Assembly: GCA_021160415.1 (NCBI GenBank)
Contig: JAGHCP010000170.1
Span: forward strand, 1 to 8,118
Direction: 5' to 3'
DNA from: Desulfurococcales archaeon
GTDB taxonomy: Archaea > Thermoproteota > Thermoprotei_A > Sulfolobales > NBVN01
Length of the DNA: 8,118 bases
This document shows, piece by piece, positions 6,523 through 8,118 of the stretch. The number at the start of each line of letters is the position of its first letter. Position 1 is the stretch's first letter. The notes below the pieces were generated by a model, which ran no database searches, was not told where the DNA came from, and saw only the letters and a program-made list of their open reading frames with translations. Position numbers and translations under genes: made by a program.

Positions 6523-8041
6523 CTCTTAACCCACCTCTTCTCATGATGGTGTAACCAAGTGGTTCAAGTACCTGCTCAGTTAATTCTGCGTACTTCCTTA
6601 AAGCTCTTTTCCATGAGATGATCACGGGGAGGTGTGCCTTCCCGGACGCTTTACGGCTGACCTTAACCAGCCAGCTAAGCCTTGACTTAAGAGCCTCCGG
6701 ATCGGTGTTGAGGGCTTCGCTGAATCCCTTAAGGAGGTGCTCATCCCTCAGAACGTCCTCCACGCCGAACCCGTAGAGCTGCCTCAGGACGTAGTTAAGA
6801 ACATCCCAGAGGCCCTTAACGGCTTCCTTAGGTTTCTTAACTGCCTCACCCGTCAGGACGGCCCGCCTAACCTCAGTCTCAGCTATGATGTCCACCTCCT
6901 CAACGGGGCTCGGCTCCACCGTTCTGTAGTTCCCGAACCCGAGGCCCTTACTTATGAGGTACGTTAGGAGGAGTATGATGGCTATGGACTCAGTGACTGC
7001 TAGGAAGGAGTTCGTCGACACTGCCGAAGTTATTACAGAGTCGAGAAGCTTGAAGGCTGAGGCAGCGAAGTAGAGCAGCATCGCCGGATGGTAAGGTATC
7101 CCCGCAGCCTTAACGCCCGTTCTGTAGAGGAAGTCACATATCACGACCCTGTCGGCCTTCACCAAGTTCCTGAAGAGCTGCGTGACGTAGGCACGGTACA
7201 CTGAGTCCTGGGGGGTTAAGGCCTGATTGGTGAAGGGGAAGCTGTCGCTGAAGATTAGGACTTTGCTACCACTGCGCGAGACGGCTTCCACAGCGACGTC
7301 CTCGTACATGTGGCCCTTTCCCTGGGTCGCTATGGATTCGAACTTCAGGTCCTCAGCGTCGAGCCTCCCGTTGTTGTTGAAGTCTATGACGCCCGCGGTC
7401 ACCCCAATCACGTAGTGACCTACAACCCATTCTGGGGTGAGGCCCTGAGGGACAGGCTTTATGAAGGACGCCCAGTTAAGGCGGAGTTCGAAGACATCCA
7501 CCAGCGTCAAAACTGGATTGGTTAGCGTTTCGTTGAGCTTCGTAGCCATTAGGGCTGAGGGGAAGGGGCTGTACGCCAACTTTTCCTTATTAACGCTGAA
7601 GACAGCTCTGCCGTCAATCACTAAACCGGGAGTCAACGTCATGATTAGGTAATTGGAGGTGGTGTTCTCATCAGCTATTAGGAAGCTAGCCCTACCCTCC
7701 TTGAAGAGGTCGAGCAGCTTACTTGAGAGGTCGGCAGGGACAGGCCTGTCAGGAGCTATGATGATGCCTAAGCCCCCCTCGCTTAATGCGTTGATGAAGT
7801 CCTGCTCGTTTTCGGCGATCACGACCTCACACCCTAAGCCCTTCAGAAGGGTTACGAGTTCGGAGGTCCCCATGTACCCCGTGTTGTGGGGGCTGGCGGT
7901 CCCGCCGAAGAACTTCTGCTCCAGCTTAAGGGTCTGTGTGGGGGCGTAAAGGCTCGCCACAAGAGCTATGACAATTAGGATCATCGTGAAAAGCTTAAAT
8001 CTAGGGCCCTCCTCCACCACGCACCACCTTACCAGCCTCAT
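6500..8041 (-). CDS. membrane-anchored DUF4350 protein with EF-hand-like loop
   Basis: The 513-residue protein starts with a signal-anchor-like segment (about 16-33). It continues with a DUF4350 domain: HNTGYMGTSELVTLLKGLGC (52-71), GIIIAPDRPVPADL (92-105) and FLIADENTTSN (120-130). This family resembles a glutamine-amidotransferase-like fold without an obvious catalytic cysteine. At 220-231, DFNNNGRLDAED matches a calcium-binding EF-hand or dockerin loop, with acidic or amide residues at loop positions 1, 3, 5, 9 and 12. A further domain (to about 317) includes KVLIFSDSFPFTN (260-272). A membrane segment at about 345-364 (a weaker one at 319-335) leads to a basic helical tail, probably cytosolic, of some 140 residues. 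The ATG at 8041 has GGAGG nine bases upstream; GTG codons at 8020 and 8017 are alternatives. It overlaps both neighbours, so it is coupled to them. Function is unknown. Confidence 0.88.
   Translation of the reverse strand: MRLVRWCVVEEGPRFKLFTMILIVIALVASLYAPTQTLKLEQKFFGGTASPHNTGYMGTSELVTLLKGLGCEVVIAENEQDFINALSEGGLGIIIAPDRPVPADLSSKLLDLFKEGRASFLIADENTTSNYLIMTLTPGLVIDGRAVFSVNKEKLAYSPFPSALMATKLNETLTNPVLTLVDVFELRLNWASFIKPVPQGLTPEWVVGHYVIGVTAGVIDFNNNGRLDAEDLKFESIATQGKGHMYEDVAVEAVSRSGSKVLIFSDSFPFTNQALTPQDSVYRAYVTQLFRNLVKADRVVICDFLYRTGVKAAGIPYHPAMLLYFAASAFKLLDSVITSAVSTNSFLAVTESIAIILLLTYLISKGLGFGNYRTVEPSPVEEVDIIAETEVRRAVLTGEAVKKPKEAVKGLWDVLNYVLRQLYGFGVEDVLRDEHLLKGFSEALNTDPEALKSRLSWLVKVSRKASGKAHLPVIISWKRALRKYAELTEQVLEPLGYTIMRRGGLRGVESVIH
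6532..6537 (-). promoter_or_regulatory. ribosome binding site of moxR
   Basis: GAGGTG on the minus strand, within the end of the DUF4350 gene, is nine bases before the GTG at 6522. It decides in favour of that start and therefore of the 23-bp overlap with the upstream gene. Confidence 0.5.
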
Positions 8042-8118
8042 TTAATACGTCCTCCACAACCTCAGGGGGGAGTTCCTTCCCTCCGTACACGCGCTCCACG
8101 TATGCCTCAGTGACGACC
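8001..8118 (-). CDS. C-terminal end of a probable DUF4129-type protein (partial)
   Basis: The minus-strand frame is open from the right edge to a TAG at 8003-8001, giving the last 38 residues of a gene whose start lies outside the window. The tail reads VVTEAYVERVYGGKELPPEV and continues with DVLNEAGKVVRGGGGP. The aromatic-R/K-YGG-E pattern followed by a short acidic helix resembles the end of DUF4129 domains, which often sit next to DUF4350, MoxR and DUF58 genes and at the C-terminus of transglutaminase-like membrane proteins. It overlaps the DUF4350 gene by 41 bp if that starts at 8041. The gene being real is well supported by the coding pattern and the GGAGG inside it that serves the next gene. 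The family assignment rests on few residues and could be wrong. Confidence 0.6.
   Translation of the reverse strand, partial: VVTEAYVERVYGGKELPPEVVEDVLNEAGKVVRGGGGP
8051..8055 (-). promoter_or_regulatory. ribosome binding site of the DUF4350 gene
   Basis: GGAGG on the minus strand lies nine bases before the ATG at 8041, inside the coding sequence of the preceding gene. It supports the long form with a 41-bp overlap. A competing AAGGTGG at 8030-8024 could serve the GTG at 8017 instead. Confidence 0.45.

Noticed and set aside
7349..7384. Reading the EF-hand-like loop as a true dockerin of a cellulosome
   Set aside because: A dockerin needs two such repeats at a protein end; only one loop is present and it lies mid-domain, with no cohesin or glycosidase nearby.
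7653..7949. Plus-strand 98-codon open frame opposite the DUF4350 gene
   Set aside because: Antisense shadow of the DUF4350 core; no ribosome binding site or promoter, and serine-rich low-information product.

Overview
This looks like archaeal chromosomal DNA, most likely from the Thermoproteota (TACK group), although no marker gene here fixes the lineage. The evidence is: protein families typical of archaea (the ATPase_2/DUF234 ATPase, an AbrB-PIN VapBC pair, and a MoxR-DUF58-DUF4350 cluster); frequent TTG and GTG starts; dense AGG arginine codons; stop/start overlaps with GGAGG or GGTG Shine-Dalgarno sites inside operons; and archaeal TATA elements about 30-40 nt upstream of the first genes of transcription units. 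There are no RNA genes, insertion sequences or CRISPR repeats.

Layout. (1) Positions 1-374, minus: the N-terminal part of a BioD/CobQ-like P-loop NTPase with its own TATA box and no Shine-Dalgarno site, so it is probably leaderless. (2) 445-1788, minus: an archaeal STAND-like ATPase with a C-terminal DUF234 nuclease-like domain. (3) 1789-1982: a compact divergent promoter region with two TATA-like elements, a 6-bp-arm inverted repeat between them, and a short direct-repeat series that runs into the start of the next gene. (4) 1983-2661, plus: a VapB (AbrB-type) / VapC (PIN) toxin-antitoxin pair overlapping by 8 bp. (5) 2662-2723: a short convergent gap with no clear terminator. (6) 2724-8118, minus: one long operon that starts beyond the right edge of the window.

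The operon, in transcription order, is: the tail of a probable DUF4129-type protein; a membrane-anchored DUF4350 protein with a glutamine-amidotransferase-like extracytoplasmic domain; a MoxR AAA+ ATPase; a DUF58 protein with a von Willebrand A-type domain; a roughly nine-segment membrane protein; and a small two-segment membrane protein. The first four overlap or nearly touch, and the last two follow directly. By analogy with MoxR/VWA systems, the cytosolic MoxR ring would act with the DUF58 protein as a chaperone-like module working on a membrane or envelope target. DUF4350, DUF4129 and the two unclassified membrane proteins are candidates for target or partners. This cluster is the best candidate for an undescribed system. 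The most distinctive details are a dockerin/EF-hand-like calcium loop inside the DUF4350 protein and a degenerate MIDAS site in the DUF58 protein.
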